Below are positions 9,178 through 17,518 of a stretch of 64,000 bases of DNA, one piece after another. Source of the stretch: Treponema sp. UBA4873. Its GTDB lineage: Bacteria; Spirochaetota; Spirochaetia; Treponematales; Treponemataceae. The stretch spans positions 310,001-374,000 of the forward strand of contig DHDP01000002.1 of NCBI GenBank assembly GCA_002399405.1, given 5' to 3'. The position numbers and the translations under genes are program-made. Under the pieces are notes generated by a model that worked only from the letters and a program-made list of their open reading frames with translations, made no database searches and was not told the DNA's origin. Positions within the stretch are counted from its first letter, which is position 1, and the number at the start of each line of letters is the position of its first letter.

Positions 9178-10067
9178 AATTGACCTACCTCTATTTTTGA
9201 GCTGATTTTCATTTGTACAACTGAAATAACACCTATAAGAAGCAGAAGCAAAATCGCATATGCAGAAGCAAAACCCGCTTTACAGTCGGAAAATGCCAGC
9301 TGATAAATAAGATACCCTGCAGATTCAGTACATCTCATCGGTCCGCCCTCCGTCATTGCCTGAATATAATCGAAAACAGTAATACCGTTTTTAAGAACCA
9401 TCACGAATGCAACATTGATCGACGGTATCATAAACGGAATAGTTATATTGGAAAAAATACGCAAGCTGCCGGCGCCGTCAATTTTTGCCGATTCATACAA
9501 ATCCTTCGGTACGTTTTGAATTCCTGCAAGCAGAATAACAAACGGAATTGCAGTTCCCTGCCAGACGTTTACAAAAAGAACGCCCCACATTGCAGTGTCA
9601 GGACTTCCGAGTACGTTCCGCGACAAACTCTCAATATTCAAAAATTTTCCGAGCTGCGGCAGAACGCGGTAAAAAATCTGGTTCCACGTTAATCCGATTG
9701 TAACCATGGAAAGAACTGCCGGAAAAAAAATCATTGAACGGAAAAATGTTCTTTGCCGCGGAGAAACTGCATACGTTAAAGCCAGTGTAAGCAGCATCGA
9801 CAGAACCATGACAGCAATAACAAGAAAAAAAGCGTATTCGCCGGTAAATTTCAGCGACTGCAAAGTTCTTTTTGTCGTAAAAAGCTGAATGAAATTTTTT
9901 ATACCGACGTATTTATAATTACTCGCTAATCCGTTCCAGTCTGTAAAACTGTAGTTTATTCCAATACCTATCGGTGCGATAAACAGCACTATGTAAAGAA
10001 AAACAGGTAGTATTGTCCACGAAAAAAGTACAAAATCCCTTTTTTCGAATTTTCGTCTGCTCTTCAT
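9174..10067 (-). CDS. Carbohydrate ABC transporter permease (MalF-type)
   Basis: A 297-residue CUT1 permease. Membrane segments begin with FVLFSWTILPVFLYIVLF, and the EAA loop is LYESAKIDGAGSLRIFSNI. The ATG at 10067 is preferred over one 12 codons upstream because AGGAGGAATA directly precedes it. It forms a heterodimeric channel with the next gene, and follows the solute-binding protein gene after a stem-loop that may lower its expression relative to the binding protein. Confidence 0.93.
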   Translation of the reverse strand: MKSRRKFEKRDFVLFSWTILPVFLYIVLFIAPIGIGINYSFTDWNGLASNYKYVGIKNFIQLFTTKRTLQSLKFTGEYAFFLVIAVMVLSMLLTLALTYAVSPRQRTFFRSMIFFPAVLSMVTIGLTWNQIFYRVLPQLGKFLNIESLSRNVLGSPDTAMWGVLFVNVWQGTAIPFVILLAGIQNVPKDLYESAKIDGAGSLRIFSNITIPFMIPSINVAFVMVLKNGITVFDYIQAMTEGGPMRCTESAGYLIYQLAFSDCKAGFASAYAILLLLLIGVISVVQMKISSKIEVGQL

Positions 10068-10114
10068 TATTCCTCCTGAAAAAGATGCATCCCTGCACGG
10101 CAATCTGTAGTTAA

Positions 10115-10145
10115 AACAGGACGGCTAAAACGACGCCGTCCTGTT
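10115..10145 (-). terminator. Stem-loop between binding-protein and permease genes
   Basis: AACAGGACGGC (10115-10125) pairs exactly with GCCGTCCTGTT (10135-10145). On the minus strand it is followed by a short T-rich run. It lies 14 bases after the SBP stop, where it could attenuate transcription into the permeases or protect the SBP mRNA 3' end. Confidence 0.65.
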
Positions 10146-10159
10146 CGTATTTTTAAATA

Positions 10160-11422
10160 TCAGTTGTTATTAAAGGCATCCGCCATATTGGAAGCAAAAC
10201 TGTCTGTATTTTTTTCATAATACAGCTGCTGGATAACGGCTCCGACCGCCCTCTGCTGTGATGTAAACCAGTTGCAGTCGGGATTGAGAATATATTTTCC
10301 CGTCGTCACATAATTTGCATACAAATCGGCGAATTGCGGAGCAACATATGTCACACCTTTTATGCAGGACGGATTCCCTTCACGTTTTGCAAACTGCTCA
10401 GCAATTGTTTTTGAAGTCATCCATTTTACAAAGGCTACGGCTTCTTTCTGTACTTTTGAATGAGCGGCAATGCAAAGACTCATATCTCCCGGATATGCAC
10501 AAGTATTCGTTTCCGCCGCAGTATCGCCGGGAATAGGCATCATCGAAACATTAATTGAAGGATTCGCCGAGGTAATCGATGCCAGGAGCCACGAACCTCC
10601 TATCATCATTGCGCCCTTTCCGTTGGCAAAGTTGGCTGTCGCACTGTCCTGATCCGTTCCGAGCGTATCTTCCTGACTGTAACTCACAAGCTGCAGCATT
10701 TTCTGTCCCATTATTTTCAGACGTGCGCCGTAGGCCTTCCGTGGGTCGACTGTTTTTCTGCTTGTGTCTGCTTCAAATGAATCATATTGAGCTTTCGGTA
10801 ACGTCGAAGCAAGAAAAACCTGCAGCTGCCGGTCTGTAATGTCTGTCTGTTTTGCAGAAGTTACAAACGGCGTATATCCTGCTTTCTGAAGAATTTTGCA
10901 GTCGTCAATCAACTCGTTCCATGTTGTCGGAGTATGACCGATTCCCGCCTTTACAAACATATCCTTGTTATACCAGATGCCGGAACAATTGAATGAAATT
11001 GTTGCAGCATATTCTTTTCCGTTATGTCTCCACTGATTCCGCGCGGAGTCCTGTATATTGTCCATGATTCCCGTAGAAGACAAATCCATAATATACCCGG
11101 AATCTACCTGCTCAAAAAAAGTTGAATTCGGCCAGTTGGTAAAAACGTCGGGTGTATCATCGCTCGCCATTCTGGACGATAATACAGTAGCGCTGTCTGA
11201 AGATGTATTCAGCTCGATAGAAATATTTGGATTTTCTTTTTCATATTCTGCAATCAAATCTTTCAATATTGCTGAAATTTCGACCTTCCCGTTAAAAAAT
11301 TCAATAGTTGTTTTTCCCCCAGTCTTCGCACCTTTTGTTGCATCAGACTTTTTCTTTCCCCATGCAAATACAGGCAAAACCATACAGAGTATTGCCAGTA
11401 TCGCTATACCGCGTTTTTTCAT
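10160..11422 (-). CDS. Extracellular sugar-binding protein of ABC transporter
   Basis: A 420-residue family-1 solute-binding protein. The N-terminus MKKRGIAILAILCMVLPVFA is a signal peptide; there is no clear lipobox cysteine after it, unlike the other three binding proteins in this window, so it may be released into the periplasm by signal peptidase I. The mature part has the usual pattern (TIEFFNG, SGIWYNKDMF, GKGAMMIGGSWLL). Two close ATGs (11428 and 11422) follow AGGAGG; 11422 has the better spacing. It provides substrate capture for the two downstream permeases. The ligand cannot be told from sequence. Confidence 0.92.
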   Translation of the reverse strand: MKKRGIAILAILCMVLPVFAWGKKKSDATKGAKTGGKTTIEFFNGKVEISAILKDLIAEYEKENPNISIELNTSSDSATVLSSRMASDDTPDVFTNWPNSTFFEQVDSGYIMDLSSTGIMDNIQDSARNQWRHNGKEYAATISFNCSGIWYNKDMFVKAGIGHTPTTWNELIDDCKILQKAGYTPFVTSAKQTDITDRQLQVFLASTLPKAQYDSFEADTSRKTVDPRKAYGARLKIMGQKMLQLVSYSQEDTLGTDQDSATANFANGKGAMMIGGSWLLASITSANPSINVSMMPIPGDTAAETNTCAYPGDMSLCIAAHSKVQKEAVAFVKWMTSKTIAEQFAKREGNPSCIKGVTYVAPQFADLYANYVTTGKYILNPDCNWFTSQQRAVGAVIQQLYYEKNTDSFASNMADAFNNN

Positions 11423-11453
11423 TTTCATACCTCCTGAAATGAAATTATATTTT

Positions 11454-12392
11454 TTACGAATCGGCTTTCGGATAATTAATCGCCAGCTTCGCAAAAAAAT
11501 CATTGATTACCAAACGGGCATCAACCTGCGTATATACCCGTATTTTTCTATTTCCCGCAGCCTGCACGTATGTCATGTCTTCATAATTGACAGTAGGTGC
11601 TTCCGCCATAAAAAAATTGTCGATCCGCTCGGATTCCTGCAGCAATACAGCAATTGCCGCAGTGTCGCCGAGACCCCAGATTTCTCCGTGAGGCCAATGG
11701 GCAATACCGGCACACTTCGTGTTGTATTGAACCATCTGCTCGAAAAGATATTTCCCGATTTTTCCATACGGTTTTACATGAAGTTGAAGCTGCGCAAGAG
11801 ATACGGATACCTGTTTGTATACATTGATCGGAACCTGCCAGAGCGGTACTTGAGATTTCATAACGACATTCGCCGCAGCGATATCCTGCAGCAGGTTGAA
11901 TTCAAACCCGCCTGCCGGATACATTCCCCCGCCTATCCAGATTGCTGTCATTCTGGAAGCAATCTCCGGTTTAAGCAGCAGTGCAGATGCAAGATCAGTG
12001 ATTGCACCCTGAAAAACACAGAACAGCGGATGAGGATCATCTCTCATCGCTTCGCCGATTATCATCCGGGCTCCGTCTGATAAAACAGGAGTTTCTTCGT
12101 TCTGAAGCGGATATTCGGATCCTTTACAGACAGGATAACAGCCCGACAGACCCATCAAATCGAGTACTCTGTCTATTTCCCGGACACTTGCATCCGCTGT
12201 GTGTCCGTCGCCGTATTCCTGCGGATTTTTATTGAAATGACCGCCGATAATACCCTTGACGATAAATTTAGGCGTCATCAGATTCTGTACTACGGCAAAC
12301 TGATCGTCTGCCTCATTTTTGCAGTCCGTGTGAATAAGCATTCTGAACTGCTTCTGTTCGGGAACAGTAAATTCATAATTCCATTCTTTCAT
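11454..12392 (-). CDS. Nucleoside hydrolase-like (IUNH/DUF1593-related) protein
   Basis: A 312-residue protein with the start MLIHTDCKNEADDQFAV near residues 18-34. This is a variant of the DTDxxxDDxxA calcium-binding motif of inosine-uridine nucleoside hydrolases, with the first acidic position replaced within HTDCKNEADD. Later segments (FCVFQGAITDLASALL, AIWIGGGMYPAGGFEFNLLQDIAAANVV) match the nucleoside-hydrolase fold. The family splits N- or related glycosidic bonds using a Ca2+ ion. It is the first gene of the sugar-import operon, so its true substrate may be a glycoside rather than a nucleoside. No strong ribosome-binding site is seen before the ATG. Confidence 0.8.
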   Translation of the reverse strand: MKEWNYEFTVPEQKQFRMLIHTDCKNEADDQFAVVQNLMTPKFIVKGIIGGHFNKNPQEYGDGHTADASVREIDRVLDLMGLSGCYPVCKGSEYPLQNEETPVLSDGARMIIGEAMRDDPHPLFCVFQGAITDLASALLLKPEIASRMTAIWIGGGMYPAGGFEFNLLQDIAAANVVMKSQVPLWQVPINVYKQVSVSLAQLQLHVKPYGKIGKYLFEQMVQYNTKCAGIAHWPHGEIWGLGDTAAIAVLLQESERIDNFFMAEAPTVNYEDMTYVQAAGNRKIRVYTQVDARLVINDFFAKLAINYPKADS

Positions 12393-12608
12393 TTTGTTCG
12401 TTTAAAACCTGCTTCGTAATTACGTCTCTCCATTTTTATACCTGTACAATTTTCCGATAAAAAAAGTATATGTCTCATTTTTGAATCTGTCAAATTTTTT
12501 ATAAAGAAATTTGTAAATTATTTAGTCATAATTTAAATAATTTACTATAAGAATACACAAATTTTGAGGTTTTTCCCGTTTTTTTGCTTGCTGTAGTCAC
12601 ATTTTTTA
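12393..12608. other. AT-rich divergent promoter region
   Basis: First part of the 319-base gap between the divergent nucleoside-hydrolase-like and isomerase genes. It is very A+T rich, contains no credible open frame, and must hold the promoter of the minus-strand operon. I could not choose a single convincing -35/-10 pair for that direction. Confidence 0.5.
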
Positions 12609-12636
12609 TTGACAAATAAAAACTATGTGGTATTCT
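12609..12636 (+). promoter_or_regulatory. Predicted sigma-70 promoter of the isomerase operon
   Basis: TTGACA at 12609-12614, a 16-base spacer and TATTCT at 12631-12636. It faces the isomerase gene and is immediately followed by a long inverted repeat, a typical place for a repressor site. Confidence 0.65.
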
Positions 12637-12637
12637 A

Positions 12638-12677
12638 TGTTCAATATTTATAAATATTATTTAGTAAATATTGAACA
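12638..12677. repeat. 13-bp perfect inverted repeat, candidate operator
   Basis: TGTTCAATATTTA (12638-12650) and its exact complement TAAATATTGAACA (12665-12677) flank a 14-base AT-rich centre. The repeat begins two bases after the predicted -10 box, where a bound repressor would block initiation. A hairpin in the 5' leader is the alternative reading, but it is AT-only and weak. Confidence 0.6.
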
Positions 12678-12711
12678 ATCTCATGAAAAAAAACAGTTTT
12701 GGGGGATATCA

Positions 12712-14115
12712 ATGACGGGTATAAAATTGGGGTTTGCTCCGACCAGACGGAGTATTTTCAGCGCCGGAGACGCGTTGAAATACAGAAACCGTACCGCAGA
12801 CAGGTTGAAGGAACAGGGTATTGATTTTGTCGATATAACGGACGTAAACGGCGAAGGGCTGCTCTACGACGACCCCGGTCTTGAAAAAATTACGGAAAAA
12901 TTCAAACGGGAGAAAGTCGACGGTCTGTTTATTCCGCACTGTAATTTCGGTACCGAATACGAATGCGCACGGCTTGCAAAGGCATTGAACGTTCCCGTGC
13001 TTCTCTGGGGACCGCTCGATGAACGCCCCGACGAAAACGGTGTGCGGCTCCGCGACACGCAGTGCGGTCTGTTCGCAACGGGAAAAGTACTCCGCCGGTT
13101 CAACGTTCCCTTTACCTATATGACGAACTGCAGGCTCTCCGATCCGGTGTTTGAACGGGGACTTCGCGATTTTCTCGCCGTCTGCAACGTCGTTAAAACG
13201 TTCCGGCACACGCGCATACTTCAGATTGCTCCGCGTCCGTTCGATTTCTGGTCGACGATGTGCAACGAAGGCGAACTGCTCGAAAAATTCAACATACAGC
13301 TTTCCCCCATTCCCATGACGGAACTGACGGAAACGGTGAAGGCCGTAAAAAAAGAAGGAACTGAAGTCGCGGGCGTAATCAGCCATATACGGGAAATATT
13401 CACCGTTAAAATCACCGACGAACAGGTTGAAAACGTAGCTGCGCTCAAAGTGGCAATGGAGCATCTTGTAAAAAAATACGGCTGCAATGCGGCTGCAATC
13501 CAGTGCTGGAACGCGCTGCAGACGGAACTCGGTATTATGCCGTGTGCTGCCAATTCGCTTATGAACGAGGAAGGTATTCCCGTCGTCTGCGAAACCGACA
13601 TCCACGGAGCGATTACGGCGCTGCTGGCGGAAGCTGCCGGAATGGGAACCGACCGGTCATTTTTCGCGGACTGGACAATCAGACATCCCGACATACAAAA
13701 CGGAGAACTGCTGCAGCACTGCGGACCGTGGCCCGTTTCGGTCGCAGGGGAAAAACCCGTACTCACCTATCCGCTTGCGTTCAACAATCCGGGAGCACTT
13801 ACGGCGGAAGCGAAACACGGCCCCGTGTCGCTCTGCAGATTCGACGGCGACAACGGAGAATATCAGCTCCTTCTCGGACACGCAAAGGGTGTCGACGGAC
13901 CTAAGTGCATGGGCACGTATCTCTGGATAGAAGTTGAGAATATAAAGCGCCTCGAAGCGAAAATAGTCTACGGTCCGTACATTCATCACTGTGTGGGAAT
14001 TCACAAAGATATCGTTCCCGTCCTGTACGAAGCGTGCAGATACATCGGCGTAAAACCGGATTTTTACGATCCGGAGGAAGAAGAGCAGGTGCAGGCATAT
14101 CTGCGCGGAGAATGA
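12712..14115 (+). CDS. L-fucose/L-arabinose isomerase family protein
   Basis: A 467-residue cytoplasmic aldose-ketose isomerase of the fucose/arabinose isomerase superfamily. The N-terminus KLGFAPTRRSIFS and the segments HCNFGTEYECARLAKALNVPVLLWGP, NALQTELGIMPCAANS and CETDIHGAITALL are typical; the glutamate and aspartate in CETDIHG correspond to metal-binding catalytic residues. The ATG at 12712 follows TGGGGGA; the longest frame begins 29 codons earlier inside the promoter repeat and is rejected. It heads an operon with split transketolase, an FGGY kinase and a LacI regulator, so it probably converts the incoming sugar to a ketose before phosphorylation. The sugar is not identified. Confidence 0.85.
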   Translation: MTGIKLGFAPTRRSIFSAGDALKYRNRTADRLKEQGIDFVDITDVNGEGLLYDDPGLEKITEKFKREKVDGLFIPHCNFGTEYECARLAKALNVPVLLWGPLDERPDENGVRLRDTQCGLFATGKVLRRFNVPFTYMTNCRLSDPVFERGLRDFLAVCNVVKTFRHTRILQIAPRPFDFWSTMCNEGELLEKFNIQLSPIPMTELTETVKAVKKEGTEVAGVISHIREIFTVKITDEQVENVAALKVAMEHLVKKYGCNAAAIQCWNALQTELGIMPCAANSLMNEEGIPVVCETDIHGAITALLAEAAGMGTDRSFFADWTIRHPDIQNGELLQHCGPWPVSVAGEKPVLTYPLAFNNPGALTAEAKHGPVSLCRFDGDNGEYQLLLGHAKGVDGPKCMGTYLWIEVENIKRLEAKIVYGPYIHHCVGIHKDIVPVLYEACRYIGVKPDFYDPEEEEQVQAYLRGE

Positions 14116-14182
14116 AACGAAAACTCCGATCAGCGCTGTTCCCGGCGCGCAAATCCCGCTTTATTTTTTACAGGAGGTTCAC

Positions 14183-15028
14183 ATGAACTTACAGGAACTT
14201 GAACTGAAGGCGAACGAAATACGAAAATCACTGCTGCAGACAATATACGACGGCGGCACAGGACATACGGGCGGAGCTCTTTCGTCGGCTGATATCCTTA
14301 CCGCTTTGTACTATCACACGCTGCATGTCGATCCGGCGAATCCGGATGCGGCCGACAGGGACCGTTTTATTCTGAGCAAAGGTCACTGCGTGGAAGGATA
14401 TTATGCAATACTGGCCGACAAAGGTTTTATCCCTAAAGAAGAACTGCATACGTACTGCCGGTACGGAACGCGGCTTATCGGCCATCCGAACAACGAAATA
14501 CCGGGTATCGAAGTCAAAACGGGAGCGCTCGGCCACGGGCTGCCGGTCGGAACAGGAATGGCAATCGGTCTGAAAAAAAACAATTCGAACGGACGCGTCT
14601 TTGTTCTTATGGGAGACGGTGAACAGGAAGAAGGGTCCGTCTGGGAAGCTGCGATGGCCGGGTCTCACTACAAACTCGACAACCTCACGGGAATCGTGGA
14701 CCGGAATCATCTTCAGATAAGCGGAACAACGGAAGAGGTAATCGGGCTTGAACCGTTCGCGGACAGATGGCGTGCGTTCGGCTGGGCGGTCAGGGAAATC
14801 GACGGAAACGACATGGAACAGCTCGTCGCGGCGTTCGACGCGCTTCCTCTGGAAAAAGGGAAACCGTCGCTTATTATCGCGCATACGGTAAAAGGCAGAG
14901 GCGTAAAGGAAATGGAAAACAGAAAGGAATGGCATCACGGCGTTCCCGACGCGGCGCTTCTGCAAAGCGCGTTTGCACAGCTCGACGAGCAGGCTGCAAA
15001 CATTATTAAAGAAGGAGTCTCATTATGA
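14183..15028 (+). CDS. Transketolase N-terminal subunit
   Basis: A 281-residue protein matching the thiamine-diphosphate-binding half of transketolase. RDRFILSKGH (H68), TGALGHGLPVGTGMA and the diphosphate motif beginning GDGEQEEGSVWE (G144-G146) are present, with the closing asparagine in VDRNHLQI. The start has AGGAGG upstream. It is coupled to the next gene by an ATGA overlap; together they equal one full-length transketolase, which moves two-carbon ketol units in the non-oxidative pentose phosphate pathway. In this operon it should handle the ketose phosphate made by the isomerase and kinase. Confidence 0.95.
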   Translation: MNLQELELKANEIRKSLLQTIYDGGTGHTGGALSSADILTALYYHTLHVDPANPDAADRDRFILSKGHCVEGYYAILADKGFIPKEELHTYCRYGTRLIGHPNNEIPGIEVKTGALGHGLPVGTGMAIGLKKNNSNGRVFVLMGDGEQEEGSVWEAAMAGSHYKLDNLTGIVDRNHLQISGTTEEVIGLEPFADRWRAFGWAVREIDGNDMEQLVAAFDALPLEKGKPSLIIAHTVKGRGVKEMENRKEWHHGVPDAALLQSAFAQLDEQAANIIKEGVSL

Positions 15029-15984
15029 CGGAACCGAAATCGTGCAGGGAAGCAATGACGGACACGCTGCTCGAGCTTGCGCAGAACAACAGGGATATTA
15101 TCGCGGTAACGTCGGATGCGCGCGGTTCGTGTTCTCTAGGAAAATACAGCAGCGCGCTTCCCGGGCAGTTTGTCGAGTGCGGAATCGCGGAACAGGATGA
15201 AATCGGTATTGCCGCAGGGCTCGCCGCAGTCGGAAAACATCCGTACGTGTTCGCGCCGGCGTGTTTTTTAAGCGCCCGCAGCCTTGAGCAGATAAAAGTC
15301 GACGTTGCGTATTCGCATCAGAACGTAAAAATATTCGGCGTGAGCGGCGGCATCAGTTACGGTGCGCTCGGCGCATCCCATCACAGCACACACGACATTG
15401 CCGTAATGCGTACATTCCCCGACCTTGCGGTCATTCTCCCGTGCGACGCAGTGCAGACCGAAGCGATGCTCCGGGCAGTTGAAAAACGGAACGGCGCCGT
15501 CTATATCCGTACCGGCAGAGCAAAAGTGCCTGCCGTCTACGATAAAGAAAACGGCGTCGAATGCAGTCCGTTTATTTTCGGCAGGGCGAATACAATCAGA
15601 GAAGGAAACGATTTGACCATCATTGCCTGCGGTGAACTCGTGTACAAAGCGATGCTCGCTGCCGACAAACTGAAGGAAGAAAACATACGCGCGCGCGTTC
15701 TCGACATGCATACGCTCAAACCGCTCGATACGGAAGCAGTCGTCAAAGCCGCGGAGGAAACAGGTGCAATCATAACAGTCGAAGAACACAGCGTAAACGG
15801 CGGGCTGGGAGCAGCGGTGTCGCAGACAGTATGCGAAAACTGTCCTGTTCCCGTTCATTCTCTCGCATTGCCGGACGAATATATCGTTGCAGGCGATTCG
15901 GGCGACGTTTTCAGACACTACGGGCTCGATACCGACGGCATAGTCAGGGCTGCGGAAAAATTCATCAGCGAAAAAAAGGCGTAG
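15025..15984 (+). CDS. Transketolase C-terminal subunit
   Basis: A 319-residue protein carrying the pyrimidine-binding and C-terminal domains of transketolase. The catalytic glutamate that activates thiamine diphosphate is E56 in GIAEQDEIGIAAGLA. Later, GASHHSTHDIAVMR and VYIRTGR are typical, and the last third (ITVEEHSVNGGLG) is the transketolase C-domain. It partners with the N-terminal subunit encoded four bases overlapping upstream. A split transketolase in a catabolic operon is common and suggests a duplicate separate from any housekeeping enzyme. Confidence 0.95.
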   Translation: MTEPKSCREAMTDTLLELAQNNRDIIAVTSDARGSCSLGKYSSALPGQFVECGIAEQDEIGIAAGLAAVGKHPYVFAPACFLSARSLEQIKVDVAYSHQNVKIFGVSGGISYGALGASHHSTHDIAVMRTFPDLAVILPCDAVQTEAMLRAVEKRNGAVYIRTGRAKVPAVYDKENGVECSPFIFGRANTIREGNDLTIIACGELVYKAMLAADKLKEENIRARVLDMHTLKPLDTEAVVKAAEETGAIITVEEHSVNGGLGAAVSQTVCENCPVPVHSLALPDEYIVAGDSGDVFRHYGLDTDGIVRAAEKFISEKKA

Positions 15985-15987
15985 CAC

Positions 15988-17469
15988 ATGCCGTACATTA
16001 TTTCGATAGATCAAAGCACGTCGTGCACAAAAGCGTTACTGTTCGACAGTTCGGGAAATCTTGCGGGCCGTACCGATCTGCCGCACCGGCAGCTTGTGGA
16101 CGGCAGAGGATGGGTCGAGCACGACCCTGAAGAAATATACGGCAACCTTATAAAATCGGTCCGTATGCTGCTCGAAAAGACAGGCATATCAGGCAGTGAG
16201 ATTGCCGGCGCGGCGCTGTCCAATCAGCGGGAAACGTCCGTGGCATGGCACCGCGGCACGGGAAAGCCCGTCTATAACGCGATCGTCTGGCAGTGCGGCC
16301 GCGGTGCCGCCATCTGCAGCAGGATAAAGCAATCGAATCCGGGGAATGCCGAATTTATTAAAAGCCGCACGGGGCTCAATCTTTCCCCCTATTTTTCCGC
16401 GGCGAAACTTGCGTGGATTCTGGAAAACGTACCGGAAGCGAAACGGCTTGCATTGCAGGGGAACCTCGTGTGCTCTACAATGGACAGCTGGCTCGTGTAC
16501 CGGCTCACGAAGGGACACGCCGTAAAAACCGATTATTCAAACGCGAGCCGGACGCAGCTTTTTAATATTTATGCGCTTAAATGGGACGACGACATCTGCG
16601 GTATGTTCGGCATTCCTCCGGCTGCACTGCCCGAAGTCTGCCCGTCGGACAGTCTGTTCGGGTCGACCGACTTTGACGGCGTTCTGGACAATCCCGTTCC
16701 GCTGCACGGCGTTCTCGGCGATTCCCAGGGAGCGTTGTTCGCACAGGGCTGCCTTACGGGCGGCATGGTAAAGGCAACGTACGGAACAGGCTCGTCCGTC
16801 ATGATGAATACCGGCAACAATCCTGTTGCCTGCAAAGGACTTGTCACGTCTCTCGCATGGGGAATGGGAAAAGACATTTCATATGTGCTGGAGGGAAACA
16901 TAAATTATACGGGTGCGACAATCGAATGGCTCAAAAACGACCTGCAGCTTATCGGTTCCGCAGCAGAAACAGAACCGATTTCACAACGCGCGGCGGCCGT
17001 TCCGGGATTATATCTCGTACCTGCTTTTTCAGGACTTGGTGCGCCGTACTGGAACGAAAACGCGCGGACTGTCATCTGCGGCATAGACAGGACGACGGGA
17101 AAAGCGGAAATAGTGCGCGCGGCGGAAGAATCAATCGCGTATCAGATAGCGGATATCGTTCTGCTCATGAAGGAACAGACAGGATTTTCACTGAGCACTC
17201 TGCGCGTCGACGGAGGACCGACAAGGGACGCCTTTCTTATGCAGTTTCAGGCCGACATCGTGCGTGCCGGCGTCCGGGTTGCCGCAGTGGAGGAGCTTTC
17301 GGGTATGGGCCCCGCAGTCGCCGCGGGTTCCGCGCTTGGAGTATACGACACGGACAGCATTCTTAACAAACCGCCGAAAAAAGAATTCGCTCCGAAGATG
17401 ACGGAACAGCAGCGGATAAAACTGTACGCCGGCTGGAAGCGGGCGGTTAATTTTGCATTGACATATTAA
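15988..17469 (+). CDS. FGGY-family sugar kinase, glycerol-kinase-like
   Basis: A 493-residue kinase of the FGGY family. It resembles glycerol kinase more than xylulokinase: SIDQSTSCTKALLFD at the ATP site, GWVEHDPEEIY, LSNQRETSVAWHRGTGKPVYNAIVWQC, TDYSNASRTQLFNI and GVLGDSQGALF. Residues that contact glycerol in glycerol kinase (the RE of QRET, Tyr in SPYFSAAK, Asp in GDSQ) are kept. Context, between transketolase and a LacI regulator and after an isomerase, argues instead for a ketose or polyol. It starts four bases after the transketolase stop. Annotated at family level only. Confidence 0.88.
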   Translation: MPYIISIDQSTSCTKALLFDSSGNLAGRTDLPHRQLVDGRGWVEHDPEEIYGNLIKSVRMLLEKTGISGSEIAGAALSNQRETSVAWHRGTGKPVYNAIVWQCGRGAAICSRIKQSNPGNAEFIKSRTGLNLSPYFSAAKLAWILENVPEAKRLALQGNLVCSTMDSWLVYRLTKGHAVKTDYSNASRTQLFNIYALKWDDDICGMFGIPPAALPEVCPSDSLFGSTDFDGVLDNPVPLHGVLGDSQGALFAQGCLTGGMVKATYGTGSSVMMNTGNNPVACKGLVTSLAWGMGKDISYVLEGNINYTGATIEWLKNDLQLIGSAAETEPISQRAAAVPGLYLVPAFSGLGAPYWNENARTVICGIDRTTGKAEIVRAAEESIAYQIADIVLLMKEQTGFSLSTLRVDGGPTRDAFLMQFQADIVRAGVRVAAVEELSGMGPAVAAGSALGVYDTDSILNKPPKKEFAPKMTEQQRIKLYAGWKRAVNFALTY

Positions 17470-17498
17470 AAGACATTAAGTAAAAATAGTTATATAAT
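17470..17498 (+). promoter_or_regulatory. Predicted promoter of lacI-type gene
   Basis: AAGACA (17470-17475), a 17-base spacer and a perfect TATAAT (17493-17498), 20 bases before the LacI-type ATG. It would let the regulator be expressed independently of the upstream operon. Confidence 0.55.
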
Positions 17499-17518
17499 TG
17501 TAAACAACAGGAATAAAA

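Noticed and set aside
12709..13605. Long antisense open frame of 298 codons on the minus strand
   Set aside because: It lies entirely opposite the isomerase gene, has no ribosome-binding site and no recognisable protein features. Similar long antisense frames occur opposite most genes here because of codon composition.
14228..14965. Antisense open frame of 245 codons opposite transketolase N-subunit
   Set aside because: A shadow of a clearly real gene; sequence is rich in Arg, Phe and His in the manner of reverse-strand artefacts.
12712..17469. Sulfoquinovose sulfo-transketolase pathway
   Set aside because: A split transketolase and isomerase are shared with that pathway, but no sulfoquinovosidase or sulfonate exporter is adjacent and an FGGY kinase would not be needed, so there is no positive support.
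15988..17469. Naming the FGGY kinase glpK
   Set aside because: Sequence is closest to glycerol kinase, but its operon has no glycerol genes (glpF, glpD) and has isomerase and transketolase, so only the family name is justified.
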